From assembly GCF_027359395.1 (NCBI RefSeq), contig NZ_CP114778.1:310001-374000 (forward strand): a stretch of 64,000 bases of DNA, read 5' to 3'. Below are positions 31,654 through 39,304 of the stretch, piece by piece. How positions within the stretch are numbered: the first letter of the stretch is position 1; each line of letters begins with the position of its first letter. Made by a program: the position numbers and the translations under genes. Source of the stretch: Prochlorococcus marinus str. MIT 1013 (GTDB lineage: Bacteria; Cyanobacteriota; Cyanobacteriia; PCC-6307; Cyanobiaceae). The notes below the pieces were generated by a model. That model searched no databases and was not told the DNA's origin. It saw only the letters and a list, made by a program, of their open reading frames with translations.

Positions 31654-33204
31654 ATGAATATGAAATACACAATTACAACACCACTATATTATGTTAATGA
31701 CAAGCCTCATCTAGGTAGTTCTTATACAACAATTGCTTGTGATGCAATGGCTCGATTTCAAAGACTAAATGGAAATACAGTACTTTTTATCACTGGAGTT
31801 GATGAACATGGTCAAAAAATCGAACGAACCGCACAAAGTAAAAACCTTCAACCTCAACTACATTGTGATGAAATCACAGAAAAGTATAAGCATTTATGGG
31901 ATAAATTAAATATTAGTTATGATCGTTTTGTAAGGACAACCTCTGAAGATCATATATCGTTAGTTCATCAATTTTATTCCAAAGTTTTAAATTCTGATGA
32001 TGTTTATATGGGTAGGCAAAGTGGTTGGTATTGCGTTGGTTGTGAGGAATATAAGGAAGTAGATGAGAATCATAAAAGTCCATTCTGTTCAATTCATAAA
32101 AAGGAATTAGAATGGAGAGATGAAGAGAATTTATTTTTTAAATTATCAAAATATCAAAATCAAATTGAACAATTAATTCAATTAGATGGTTTCATTTCTC
32201 CTAAAAGTAGAAAAAATGAAATTATCAATTTTGTCTCAAAAGGGCTAAGAGATTTCTCAATTTCTAGAGTAAACTTAAAATGGGGGATAAATGTTCCTGG
32301 ACATAAGGATCACACATTTTATGTATGGTTCGACGCCTTATTAGGATATGTTAGTGGATCTCTTCTTGATCAAAACTCTCCTGAACTTACTGAAGAATCT
32401 TTATGTAATTGGCCTGCAAATATACATGTAATTGGTAAGGATATACTCAGATTCCATGCTATTTATTGGCCTGCAATGCTACTTTCTGCTGGCATTAAAA
32501 TACCTAAAAGTGTCTTTGGACACGGTTTTTTAACTCGAGAAGGTCAAAAAATGGGTAAATCACTAGGTAACGTACTTGACCCCATTGAACTCTTGGAATA
32601 TGGAGGTATAGATGCAATGAGATGGTATCTTTTGAGAGATATCGAATTTGGAGAAGATGGTGATTTTCAAATGAGAAGATTTGTGGATATTGTTAATAGT
32701 GATTTAAGCAATACGATTGGTAATTTGTTAAATCGAACTATTACAATGTCTAAAAAATGGTTTAAAGAAAAAATCCCAATAGATAAAACATTATTACTAG
32801 AATCCCCACTTAAAGTTCAATCACAGATAAAAATAAATGAATATATTAAATCATTTGAGGACAGTAATTTTAAAAATTCGGCAAACGCCATTATAGATTT
32901 AGCTAATACCGCAAATCTTTATTTAAATGACCGTGCCCCATGGAAGCTAATTAAAGATATAGCAAATAAAGATATTGTTGCTCTTGATATATATTCCGTA
33001 CTCGAATCATGTCGTATTATTGGAATATTGCTAAATCCGTTTGTTCCAGATTTAAGTAACAGAATATTAAATCAGTTAAAAATTGATTCGTCATCTATAA
33101 ACTTTCAAAAATCATTACATTGGGGTTTGTTAGATCCTGATAATGGACTACAAGATCCATGTCCTGTAATGGACAAGATTGAATTTAATGAGAATTCTAT
33201 CTAG
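31654..33204 (+). CDS. metG: Methionyl-tRNA synthetase
   Basis: A class I synthetase charging both initiator and elongator tRNA-Met. The HIGH-type motif is HLGS at 19-22 and the KMSKS loop is KMGKS near 299-303. A small cysteine-rich insert (CVGCEEYKEVDENH, then C and H) lies near 130-150. The length of 516 residues indicates no C-terminal tRNA-binding extension. I take the ATG at 31654 over the TTG one codon before it. The stop overlaps the GTG start of lptC by one base, so the two are translationally linked. Confidence 0.96.
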   Translation: MNMKYTITTPLYYVNDKPHLGSSYTTIACDAMARFQRLNGNTVLFITGVDEHGQKIERTAQSKNLQPQLHCDEITEKYKHLWDKLNISYDRFVRTTSEDHISLVHQFYSKVLNSDDVYMGRQSGWYCVGCEEYKEVDENHKSPFCSIHKKELEWRDEENLFFKLSKYQNQIEQLIQLDGFISPKSRKNEIINFVSKGLRDFSISRVNLKWGINVPGHKDHTFYVWFDALLGYVSGSLLDQNSPELTEESLCNWPANIHVIGKDILRFHAIYWPAMLLSAGIKIPKSVFGHGFLTREGQKMGKSLGNVLDPIELLEYGGIDAMRWYLLRDIEFGEDGDFQMRRFVDIVNSDLSNTIGNLLNRTITMSKKWFKEKIPIDKTLLLESPLKVQSQIKINEYIKSFEDSNFKNSANAIIDLANTANLYLNDRAPWKLIKDIANKDIVALDIYSVLESCRIIGILLNPFVPDLSNRILNQLKIDSSSINFQKSLHWGLLDPDNGLQDPCPVMDKIEFNENSI

Positions 33205-33863
33205 TGAAATATTTCCAAATTTATTTTCTACTAATTTTTTCTTTATTACCTTTATTTGGCTGTGAAAAATTTAAAAAATCTACTACAAAGATAGATAATA
33301 AAAGCTATATTAATGATTTTGTATTACTTCAAGAAAATCCTAATAATCAAACTAGTGTCAAAATCACTAGTCCTAATGCCATCATTGATCCAACAAATAA
33401 TGATATTGAAATATTTGAAAGCTCAATTGAAATACATAATAAAAATGGTCAAGACTTTAAAGTTAAATCTGGCAATTCTACTCTAAATAATTTAACAAAT
33501 ACTATTAGAGTTTTTAATAATGTAAACATATCATTTCTTAATAACCAGGATTACTATATTACTACTGATTCATTTGATTGGGATTTAAATACATCTTTTA
33601 TTTACATAAATAATTCACTTAATATTAATTTTGATACTTCTAATATTATTGCCTCGAAAGGTTTATATAACATTGATTCAAGTCTACTTAAAATTGATAA
33701 TACTGAATTTAATAGAAATATTTATAATTCTAATGATAAAGAGGAATATCAAATAGAAATTAAATCTGACTTTGCAAAATGGTTTAAGAAAGATAATACA
33801 TTAGTTTTTACATCTAATGATAAACAGGTAGAAACAACTATTAACTTTCTACTTACTGAGTAG
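33204..33863 (+). CDS. lptC: LptC-like lipoprotein (lipopolysaccharide export)
   Basis: The 219-residue product starts with a lipoprotein signal: hydrophobic residues 5-18, then LFGC with the lipidated C20. The rest is beta-rich with regularly spaced motifs (ITSPNAIIDPTNNDIEIFES, then IITTDSFDW-like repeats) as expected for LptC/OstA-type beta-jellyrolls that carry lipopolysaccharide across the periplasm. The family assignment is by fold pattern, so moderate. The GTG start overlaps the metG stop by one base. The 3' end overlaps the convergent CCB-type gene by 15 bp. Confidence 0.7.
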   Translation: MKYFQIYFLLIFSLLPLFGCEKFKKSTTKIDNKSYINDFVLLQENPNNQTSVKITSPNAIIDPTNNDIEIFESSIEIHNKNGQDFKVKSGNSTLNNLTNTIRVFNNVNISFLNNQDYYITTDSFDWDLNTSFIYINNSLNINFDTSNIIASKGLYNIDSSLLKIDNTEFNRNIYNSNDKEEYQIEIKSDFAKWFKKDNTLVFTSNDKQVETTINFLLTE

Positions 33864-34466
33864 AATATATAACTTATCAGACCATCCTGATATCCATTTT
33901 TCATCTGAATTAGTAAAAGATCTCTTTGACCAACCTCCAACTATTGTGAGACCTCTTTTAGAAAGAGGATAAACAATAACAGCAGGCAAATTATTTAACA
34001 CGCTATCAAACTCATCTCTACCTGGAAATAATTCTGTATTAACTAATGAGATCAATCTTTGTTGATCAATAGACCTATTACATATCTCTCCAGGTTCAAA
34101 GATTTCTTTAGAAATCAAGCCTCTTCTAAGTATTACTCTATTATCCCAATATATTAATATTGTACTAGCAGCAGTTGCAGTGAGTATTTGCTTACTCCCC
34201 CATGCTAATTCAATTCTTTGATCTTCAGATAATTCATCACAAAGTTCAAATCCTTCCTTTCCATTCAACTTCACTTTAGTAATCGGTTTTGGTTTAATTT
34301 CAGTCCAGAGATAGCCTATAGTTATTAATGTTATTGAAGCAATTCCAGATATTGTCTCTGCTCTTACTAAAGTTGGATTAACTTGATTAGCATTAGCAAT
34401 ATTTATAATTGATAAAATTAATAAAAAAGCTCCAAATACTATAACTAAGCTAGAAATTTTATACAT
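33849..34466 (-). CDS. Cofactor assembly of complex C subunit B (CCB2/CCB4-like)
   Basis: A 205-residue protein with two N-terminal membrane spans (about 5-25 and 38-55), then a soluble domain. In chloroplasts the CCB2 and CCB4 relatives are needed to attach heme c-i covalently to cytochrome b6 of the b6f complex. The segment ELAWGSKQILTATAASTILIYWD and the PLSKRGLTIVGGWSKRSFT block match the family. It would act in the thylakoid membrane. It is convergent with lptC with overlapping ends. Confidence 0.78.
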   Translation of the reverse strand: MYKISSLVIVFGAFLLILSIINIANANQVNPTLVRAETISGIASITLITIGYLWTEIKPKPITKVKLNGKEGFELCDELSEDQRIELAWGSKQILTATAASTILIYWDNRVILRRGLISKEIFEPGEICNRSIDQQRLISLVNTELFPGRDEFDSVLNNLPAVIVYPLSKRGLTIVGGWSKRSFTNSDEKWISGWSDKLYILLSK

Positions 34467-34601
34467 CTATTTGTTCCATCAAGTTGAAAAATCTTTATAT
34501 TGATTCTGTATTATACATATAAGTGTGTACCTTTAATTTTTAGCTATATAGATATAATATATAAAGCACACTATTAATAGATTTATCCACTAGCTCAGAA
34601 G

Positions 34602-35159
34602 ATGATCACACCAATAGCCAAAAATTATAAAGGACTCATATCAATTACTGGACCGACAAGAAGTGGAAAAAGTCAATTAGCTGAATTTTTGATAAAGGAG
34701 CAAGATCCCGTAACTTATATTGCAACATCAAAACCAAGACCAAATGATCCAGATTGGCAACAAAGGATAAATCATCACAGGAAGAGAAGACCTAACAACT
34801 GGAAGCTCATTGAGCATCCAAAAGACATCTGCAAAGCAATTGAATCGGTAAGAGGAAATGAATCAATATTAATAGACTCATTAGGTGGTTTAGTTGAGCA
34901 TCACCTAATAGAAGAAGATTATCAATGGAATAATTTCCAAAATAAATTAATTAATTGCCTTACTGAAAATAATTTATGCGTTGTTGTTGTTTCTGAGGAA
35001 GTTGGGTGGGGAATTGTTCCTGCCACACCAATAGGTCATTTATTTCGAGAACGTCATAGCACCCTAACCTCATTGATTAGTTGCCATTCAAAAAAAAGGT
35101 GGCTAGCTGTCAATGGGACTGCAATTGACTTAGATAAAATTGGTGATCTAATACCATGA
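34602..35159 (+). CDS. cobU: Adenosylcobinamide kinase / adenosylcobinamide-phosphate guanylyltransferase
   Basis: CobU phosphorylates adenosylcobinamide and adds GMP in the nucleotide-loop assembly of cobalamin. The Walker A loop GPTRSGKS is at 17-24. YIATSKPRPNDPDWQQRINHH contains the guanylylation histidine region, and VSEEVGWGIVP with the GHLFRERH-type tail is diagnostic. The length of 185 residues is normal. The stop overlaps the trmL start (ATGA), so the two genes are coupled although unrelated in pathway. Confidence 0.94.
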   Translation: MITPIAKNYKGLISITGPTRSGKSQLAEFLIKEQDPVTYIATSKPRPNDPDWQQRINHHRKRRPNNWKLIEHPKDICKAIESVRGNESILIDSLGGLVEHHLIEEDYQWNNFQNKLINCLTENNLCVVVVSEEVGWGIVPATPIGHLFRERHSTLTSLISCHSKKRWLAVNGTAIDLDKIGDLIP

Positions 35160-35656
35160 ATTCATTAAATAGTTCTAGACCTCGAGTCGCATTATTTGAA
35201 CCAAGAATTCCTCAGAATACTGGAACAATTGGTAGATCATGCTTAGCTTTCGATATGTCGTTAGATATTATTAAGCCAACTGGTTTTAGCTTTGAAGATA
35301 AATATTTAAAAAGAGCTGGCTTAGACTACTGGAAAGATGTTGATGTGCGTTTATATGAATCTTTTGAACATTATAAAAAGAATTTTAGCAACTCTAGATT
35401 TGTTGCTCTTACCAAAAAAAGTAGTAATTCAATTTCAAATATTATTTATAAAGATACAGATATACTTTTATTTGGAAGAGAGGATACTGGTTTACCCGAT
35501 AGCATAATGAACAAGTGTGAAATAGTTGCGGGTATACCAATGCCAGGGGGAGAGAATCAATTAAAGAGTGGTGGTGTTAGAAGTTTGAATTTATCAGTTG
35601 CATGTGGGATAGTTTGTTATTCAGCGTGTTTACAATTAAATTTATTAAGCAAGTAA
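35156..35656 (+). CDS. trmL: tRNA (cytidine/uridine-34 2'-O)-methyltransferase
   Basis: A SpoU-family (knotted SPOUT) enzyme that methylates the ribose of tRNA wobble base 34. Motif 1 is NTGTIGRSCLAF near 20-31, motif 2 is FGREDTGLPD, and motif 3 is MPMPGGENQLKSGGVRSLNL. The length of 166 residues is that of TrmL, the shortest SpoU group. It starts inside the cobU stop codon with a 4-bp ATGA overlap. Confidence 0.93.
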   Translation: MNSLNSSRPRVALFEPRIPQNTGTIGRSCLAFDMSLDIIKPTGFSFEDKYLKRAGLDYWKDVDVRLYESFEHYKKNFSNSRFVALTKKSSNSISNIIYKDTDILLFGREDTGLPDSIMNKCEIVAGIPMPGGENQLKSGGVRSLNLSVACGIVCYSACLQLNLLSK

Positions 35657-35667
35657 CCTTATACTTA

Positions 35668-35853
35668 TTATCCAAGATAGGTACAATATAAAACTCCATC
35701 ATTAATTACATTGTTATCATCGACCTCTAACCATTCTTTATATTCAGCATAAAGAGCTTCCCTGTTATCACCTTTCAAGTTATTGAGACGTTTTAGTGAT
35801 CTGTTAAGCATTACCTCAACTGCTTGTAAAGCTCCAGATTGCCTTGAAAACAT
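35668..35853 (-). CDS. Small protein of unknown function, paralog of the gene at 36096
   Basis: A 61-residue frame beginning MFSRQSGALQAVEVMLN; I prefer the ATG at 35853 over an in-frame TTG four codons earlier. The region VEVMLNRSLKRLNNLKGDN followed by REALYAEYKEWLEV resembles the divergent gene at 36096 (IN-ALMML-KLEGKN-ALE-EFREWI). Both look like two helices with an acidic-aromatic EYKEW/EFREW signature. Function is not known. It is convergent with trmL, 11 bp away. Confidence 0.7.
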   Translation of the reverse strand: MFSRQSGALQAVEVMLNRSLKRLNNLKGDNREALYAEYKEWLEVDDNNVINDGVLYCTYLG

Positions 35854-36095
35854 AGAGGTATACAATAATTAAATATACCTTAAAAGATGAACGAGTATAT
35901 TTCAGTTTCATTTATTACAAAATTTAAAAATAATCATTACTGATTAGGATAAAACAAATTCATAGAATATAACGCAATGTTCTTTATTTCGATAAACATT
36001 GGAAATAATCTAGATATAAAATTAAAGAGTTACGGGATTTACTAATTAACAGATGTTAATACAAGAAGTAAGGTTATCGCATCCTAGGAACACAT

Positions 36096-36275
36096 ATGCC
36101 AAAAACAGGATTAGTAGGAAGTTGTGAGGTCGCAATTAATTCTGCACTTATGATGCTATCAAAACTAGAAGGTAAAAACAAAAATGCTCTAGAAAGTGAA
36201 TTTAGAGAATGGATAAATGCTATTGAAAGTAATGATAAAAACTACGATATATTTTATATAAATAAAATAAATTAA
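36096..36275 (+). CDS. Small protein of unknown function, paralog of the gene at 35668
   Basis: A 59-residue frame from ATG 36096 to TAA 36275 with an AGGA ribosome site about eight bases upstream. The product starts MPKTGLVGSCEVAINSALMM and contains KLEGKNKNALESEFREW, matching the pattern LxGxNxxALxxE(Y/F)(K/R)EW of the neighbour on the other strand. The tail after the EFREW motif is different. The two genes are divergent across 242 bp, as expected for an old inverted duplication or two acquisitions. No function is known to me. Confidence 0.7.
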   Translation: MPKTGLVGSCEVAINSALMMLSKLEGKNKNALESEFREWINAIESNDKNYDIFYINKIN

Positions 36276-36283
36276 TATATATC

Positions 36284-36490
36284 CTAGGCCCGAGGATGAA
36301 GATCAGGATATATTGTATTTTGATCTTTTATTCTACCTGGGTTTTCGCGATCTGAACTTTTCGCTGCATTAAAAATAATAATAAAAGGGATAAATATTGC
36401 AAAAAAATAAAAGTGTAAAAGAACTAAATCCCATGGTAATCCTGCATTTCCATAATCTGGAAAAAACAAAGCAGTAGTAAATAGTAACAT
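36284..36490 (-). CDS. Small membrane protein of unknown function
   Basis: A 68-residue protein with one or two hydrophobic spans (about 1-12 and 20-41, the latter LPWDLVLLHFYFFAIFIPFIIIF) and a polar C-terminal tail ending YPDLHPRA. I do not recognise it. Codon use and the clean membrane-plus-tail layout favour a real gene. It is convergent with the 59-residue gene, 8 bp between ends. Confidence 0.6.
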   Translation of the reverse strand: MLLFTTALFFPDYGNAGLPWDLVLLHFYFFAIFIPFIIIFNAAKSSDRENPGRIKDQNTIYPDLHPRA

Positions 36491-36819
36491 TACGATTAAG
36501 AATCTATTGACAATTTAGCTAGTATTATTCTTGATCGTGACTTATTTTTTAGACTAGCACTTTATTAAAAGATTTAATTTTCACAAGATTCTTAATGCTT
36601 CGATCTATTTCTTACTTTGTTCTTGGAAAATTTCACAACTTAGATTATATGATTATATAATAATTGCGTAGTTTTAAAAGCCGAAATATAATGCCTAGAA
36701 AATATTCTAAAAAAGTACTATTTTATATATAATACGTTATGAATGAAACAAACTAGTGATTTCCATAGAAATAAACTAAGAACTATAGTAAAATATAAAA
36801 ATTAGTTAATTAAATAAAA
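36491..36819. other. AT-rich gene-free stretch
   Basis: This 329-bp stretch has no convincing gene; only very short frames occur (for instance 13 codons beginning near 36689). It must hold the promoters of the divergent small genes at 36490 and 36820. I see no strong hairpin. Confidence 0.5.
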
Positions 36820-37035
36820 ATGAAGTCTATATTGATAATTCTAAAGAAAATCAGAAATCTTTCAGCCTACTTTTTCTTGATAGCGATTTATTTCTTTTTT
36901 GTTAATCTTGAAGCAAGAAAAGACAAAAATAATAACTTAAATTCTGAAAAGGAAAATATATTACCTAATGATACGGCTGGCTTTTATAAGGAAAACATAA
37001 GAATAAAAATACCAGTTATTCCATACAAAGAATAA
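36820..37035 (+). CDS. Small protein with N-terminal membrane or signal segment, unknown function
   Basis: A 71-residue frame. Residues about 14-30 (LSAYFFLIAIYFFFVNL) form a single hydrophobic helix that could be a signal peptide or anchor, followed by LEARKDKNN, where a signal peptidase might cut, and a charged tail ending IPVIPYKE. There is no Shine-Dalgarno, only an AT-rich leader. Not recognised; the gene call is moderate. Confidence 0.5.
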   Translation: MKSILIILKKIRNLSAYFFLIAIYFFFVNLEARKDKNNNLNSEKENILPNDTAGFYKENIRIKIPVIPYKE

Positions 37036-37039
37036 AATC

Positions 37040-37150
37040 CTACCTGATAACTAATTTAGATTTCCTTGCCTTAAACAACTCTGCTTGCCTTTGTTCTGCT
37101 CGGTTAAGCTGTTTTTTAATTTCAATGCAGTGCTCGCAGTTGCAAGTCAT
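37040..37150 (-). CDS. 36-residue protein with CxCxxC motif
   Basis: A short frame on the reverse strand from ATG 37150 to TAG 37040. The product begins MTCNCEHCIEIKKQLNRAEQ and continues as a basic amphipathic helix ending KSKLVIR. Three cysteines in a CxCxxC pattern followed by a helix suggest a metal-binding or redox mini-protein. The stop lies 4 bp from the stop of the convergent 71-residue gene. No ribosome site is visible. The coding call rests on non-random composition. Confidence 0.5.
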   Translation of the reverse strand: MTCNCEHCIEIKKQLNRAEQRQAELFKARKSKLVIR

Positions 37151-37532
37151 TTTAGAAAGAAGATTAAAGTAGGGACTTTTTTGATGGCGATGAAATAAAG
37201 TTATTAATCCAATTAGAGGGATTTAGACAAAGAGATTAGTTAGGTAGCTTTCTAAATTTAACAATTCTATTTTTAAGATCAAGTGTTTTTTTTTGATCTA
37301 ACAATAATGTGTGATATGTACTTTATATGGTGATTTGATTTAGTCCAAATCATTTTGGATAGTGTTTCACTGTTCAGTATAACTAGCCTCTTTTTCGTTA
37401 TGGGAATCCTAGTATAGATCTAGTTTGAATGTAATTATTCTACTAAATGACAATCCTGTCATCTCGTTCTTTAATTTATCTTGATTAATGAATCTCATTA
37501 TTTGTATGTTTTTTTTAAAGAGAATTAAAAGA

Positions 37533-37548
37533 GTTGATTTCAATCAAC
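37533..37548. promoter_or_regulatory. Palindromic site before a -10-like box
   Basis: GTTGAT-TTCA-ATCAAC is a perfect 6-bp inverted repeat with a 4-base centre, immediately followed by TATATAATAT. The layout fits an operator overlapping a promoter that would fire rightwards; the regulator is unknown. Confidence 0.4.
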
Positions 37549-37567
37549 ATATATAATATTTGATTAG

Positions 37568-37607
37568 GGTTAATTAAGGCACATAAATGTACCGCATTAA
37601 ATTAACC
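37568..37607 (+). ncRNA. Stem-loop, candidate small RNA or leader element
   Basis: GGTTAATT (37568-37575) and AATTAACC (37600-37607) are perfectly complementary and flank a 24-base loop with GGCACATAAATGTACC inside, which can pair further (CAT/ATG). It lies about ten bases after a -10-like box, so it would be at the very start of a transcript. Speculative. Confidence 0.3.
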
Positions 37608-37782
37608 ATCAAAGATTTTGTTTTGCTCAATCATATAATCTTGTCTTAAACAAGTTGTCTTACTTCTATTCTTTTTTGATTTAAATGGCTTATTTCAACT
37701 AACCTTTGTTTATATATTTTTATTTATAATATCTTAAATACCATAATGATTTAGTGTACTATGTAAATATTGAGAGATAAAT

Positions 37783-37974
37783 ATGAATAGAAAACTATTT
37801 AGTTCAGAGAACCATAGATCCCAATCCATTCTTGGCTTTGATAAAAGAGCCGCACTTGCCATACAAAATCATTTTCGTTTAAGCAATTATCAAATGTTAG
37901 TCCTTAGTTGGTTAAAGGGTCTATGGACTGGAATTTTAATTTCTCTTGTTCTTCACTATTTTATAAGTCACTAA
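37783..37974 (+). CDS. Small membrane-anchored protein of unknown function
   Basis: A 63-residue protein with a polar, basic N-terminal half (MNRKLFSSENHRSQSILGFD and following) and a single C-terminal hydrophobic helix (about 40-60, VLSWLKGLWTGILISLVLHYF). GAGAG lies a few bases before the ATG and may be the ribosome site. It resembles a tail-anchored protein. Not recognised. Confidence 0.6.
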   Translation: MNRKLFSSENHRSQSILGFDKRAALAIQNHFRLSNYQMLVLSWLKGLWTGILISLVLHYFISH

Positions 37975-38051
37975 AACATATATAATCATCATAGCTTTCA
38001 GAATAAAATAACATTATTTATATGGAATTTAATAATACGAATTGAATTATT

Positions 38052-38207
38052 TTAGTTTTTGTTTGTTTTTTCAATAACTTTTTGGGATTCAGCTCTTGAA
38101 AGAGTTGCTTCAATTTGAGCCAATACTTGATGCAGTTCAGCAGTCTTATTCAATGAGTTCTCAGCCATTGATCTAAGCTTTTGAAGTTCTTTAGATGCCG
38201 TTTTCAT
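38052..38207 (-). CDS. 51-residue coiled-coil protein, copy 1
   Basis: A reverse-strand frame from ATG 38207 to TAA 38052. The product starts MKTASKELQKLRSMAENSLN and ends with a polar NKN tail. It is helical throughout with heptad-like spacing. It is clearly homologous to the 51-residue product at 38649-38804: both carry QKLR, KT(A/T)(E/Q)L, AQ(I/L)EATLSR and QKVIEK at the same positions. The paralogy of two frames of identical length strongly supports coding. Function is not known. Confidence 0.75.
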   Translation of the reverse strand: MKTASKELQKLRSMAENSLNKTAELHQVLAQIEATLSRAESQKVIEKTNKN

Positions 38208-38325
38208 AAAGAAAATGAAACGATTAAATTTTTCTTAGATAAAAAAAGTCAATTACCTAAGAAATTATTTTTATAACACATTTACAAACATGCCAAAAAT
38301 ATTCTTGATGTCAAGAGTCGAAAGC

Positions 38326-38341
38326 TTTATCTGTAGATAAA
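38326..38341. promoter_or_regulatory. Palindromic operator-like site upstream of coiled-coil copy 1
   Basis: TTTATCT-GT-AGATAAA is a perfect 7-bp inverted repeat with a 2-base centre, about 120 bp before the start of copy 1 and downstream of the terminator that ends the preceding unit. A dimeric regulator could bind here. Confidence 0.35.
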
Positions 38342-38400
38342 TCCATGATTTTCGGGACATAATTATTGATCCGAGTTAATTAATAAGTAATTATCTAAAT

Positions 38401-38436
38401 AAAAAAAAACACAAAGATCTATTTGATCCTGTGTTC
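38401..38436 (-). terminator. Rho-independent terminator on the reverse strand
   Basis: Read on the reverse strand, AACACA and GATC pair with GATC and TGTGTT around a 5-base loop with a small internal bulge, and the stem is followed by a run of seven T. It would end the transcript carrying copy 2 of the coiled-coil genes and the 19-codon frame at 38496-38555. Confidence 0.65.
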
Positions 38437-38495
38437 TTTAAATAATTAAAAAAAACTTAATTAATCTGAAAATAAATTTTATTATAAACTTAAAA

Positions 38496-38555
38496 CTAAT
38501 CTCCCTTTCCTTTCTTTTCAGAATCTACAGGTCTAACTGGCTTAGGCAAAAGCAT
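38496..38555 (-). CDS. Possible 19-residue peptide
   Basis: A short frame from ATG 38555 to TAG 38496 whose product starts MLLPKPVRPVDSEKKGKGD. It lies downstream of coiled-coil copy 2 on the same strand and before the terminator at 38401-38436, so it would be in the same transcript. No ribosome site is clear. The frame may be chance. Confidence 0.25.
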   Translation of the reverse strand: MLLPKPVRPVDSEKKGKGD

Positions 38556-38648
38556 GATAAAAAATTCTAGTCTCTATATTATTTATAGTTGTTTTTCAAA
38601 TTTCGTAAATAAGAATTATAAGTTTGAAACTTCTTGATACAAGAAACA

Positions 38649-38804
38649 CTATTTTTTTAGTGACTTTTCAATAACCTTCTGATTTTCCTTTCGTGAGAGG
38701 GTTGCCTCAAGTTGCGCTGAAGTTTTTTGCAGTTGAGTAGTCTTATGCATAGATGCCTCAGCTTTTGCACGAAGCTTCTGAATTTGTTCTAAAGAGTTTG
38801 TCAT
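38649..38804 (-). CDS. 51-residue coiled-coil protein, copy 2
   Basis: A reverse-strand frame from ATG 38804 to TAG 38649. It starts MTNSLEQIQKLRAKAEASMH and contains AQLEATLSRKENQKVIEK. It matches the product at 38052-38207 over its whole length at more than 40% identity by eye. The two copies are in tandem on the same strand, about 440 bp apart, but each appears to have its own transcription unit because a terminator lies between them. All-helical, no cysteines, no membrane segment. Function is unknown. Confidence 0.75.
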   Translation of the reverse strand: MTNSLEQIQKLRAKAEASMHKTTQLQKTSAQLEATLSRKENQKVIEKSLKK

Positions 38805-38941
38805 AACTTGAAGAAACTAGCAGTTTAGATAGTACGTTTCATATAAATGAAGAAATCAAGACAGTCTTTAGCTAAGTAAAAGCTAAAATTTGATTCTTCA
38901 TCAAATATTCCATTATCTATCTTTAATGGGGGAGACTATCT

Positions 38942-39148
38942 ATGACAGAAGATTGGAAACCGGTAGACTCTCAAGTCTTGGTAGATGCATGGGAAGAAAT
39001 TAAAGACTGTGCTGAAAGTATCCAAAAAGATCTTGCTTGTCCCGATGAGACTATTTCAAAAATGTTGAGGTCAGTAGCTGAAACCTTTGATAATACTGTT
39101 GAAGATTTACTTGATAAAGCAGAAGAAGATTGGGAAGAAGAAAAATAG
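38942..39148 (+). CDS. Acidic helical protein of unknown function
   Basis: A 68-residue, strongly acidic protein (starts MTEDWKPVDSQVLVDAWEEI, ends DWEEEK) with two cysteines at about 23 and 33 (KDCAES and LACPDE). A strong GGGGGAG ribosome site lies about seven bases before the ATG. The next gene starts at the base after its stop codon, so the two are translationally linked. Not recognised. Confidence 0.7.
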   Translation: MTEDWKPVDSQVLVDAWEEIKDCAESIQKDLACPDETISKMLRSVAETFDNTVEDLLDKAEEDWEEEK

Positions 39149-39304
39149 ATGTATCATATAAATATGATCCCAGATTTCTTTCAATCCAGCGAACCAGTAA
39201 ATCATATTGGTTTATGGAAAACGATAATTGGCTTATTCATAGTTTTATTTGCAACTTTTGTAGGTGTCGAAATTAGGCTTGGAAATGAAGATGAAGAACC
39301 ATAA
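39149..39304 (+). CDS. 51-residue single-span membrane protein
   Basis: The ATG follows directly on the TAG of the acidic 68-residue gene. The product has a polar start (MYHINMIPDFFQSSEPVNHI), one hydrophobic helix at about 21-40 (GLWKTIIGLFIVLFATFVGV) and an acidic tail (NEDEEP). An internal ATG at 39164 is another possible start. The pairing of an acidic soluble protein with a single-span partner suggests that they work together, which is inference. The size resembles small photosystem subunits, but it matches none I know. Confidence 0.6.
   Translation: MYHINMIPDFFQSSEPVNHIGLWKTIIGLFIVLFATFVGVEIRLGNEDEEP

Larger units (their letters stand above)
37151..37782. other. Long gene-free stretch with palindromes
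   Basis: More than 600 bp without a convincing gene. It contains AGATCAA/TTGATCT around 37280-37303, a 16-base palindrome at 37533-37548, a TATA-rich -10-like stretch at 37549-37559 and an 8-bp stem at 37568-37607. These could be the promoter of the 63-residue gene at 37783 or of an unannotated small RNA. Confidence 0.45.
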
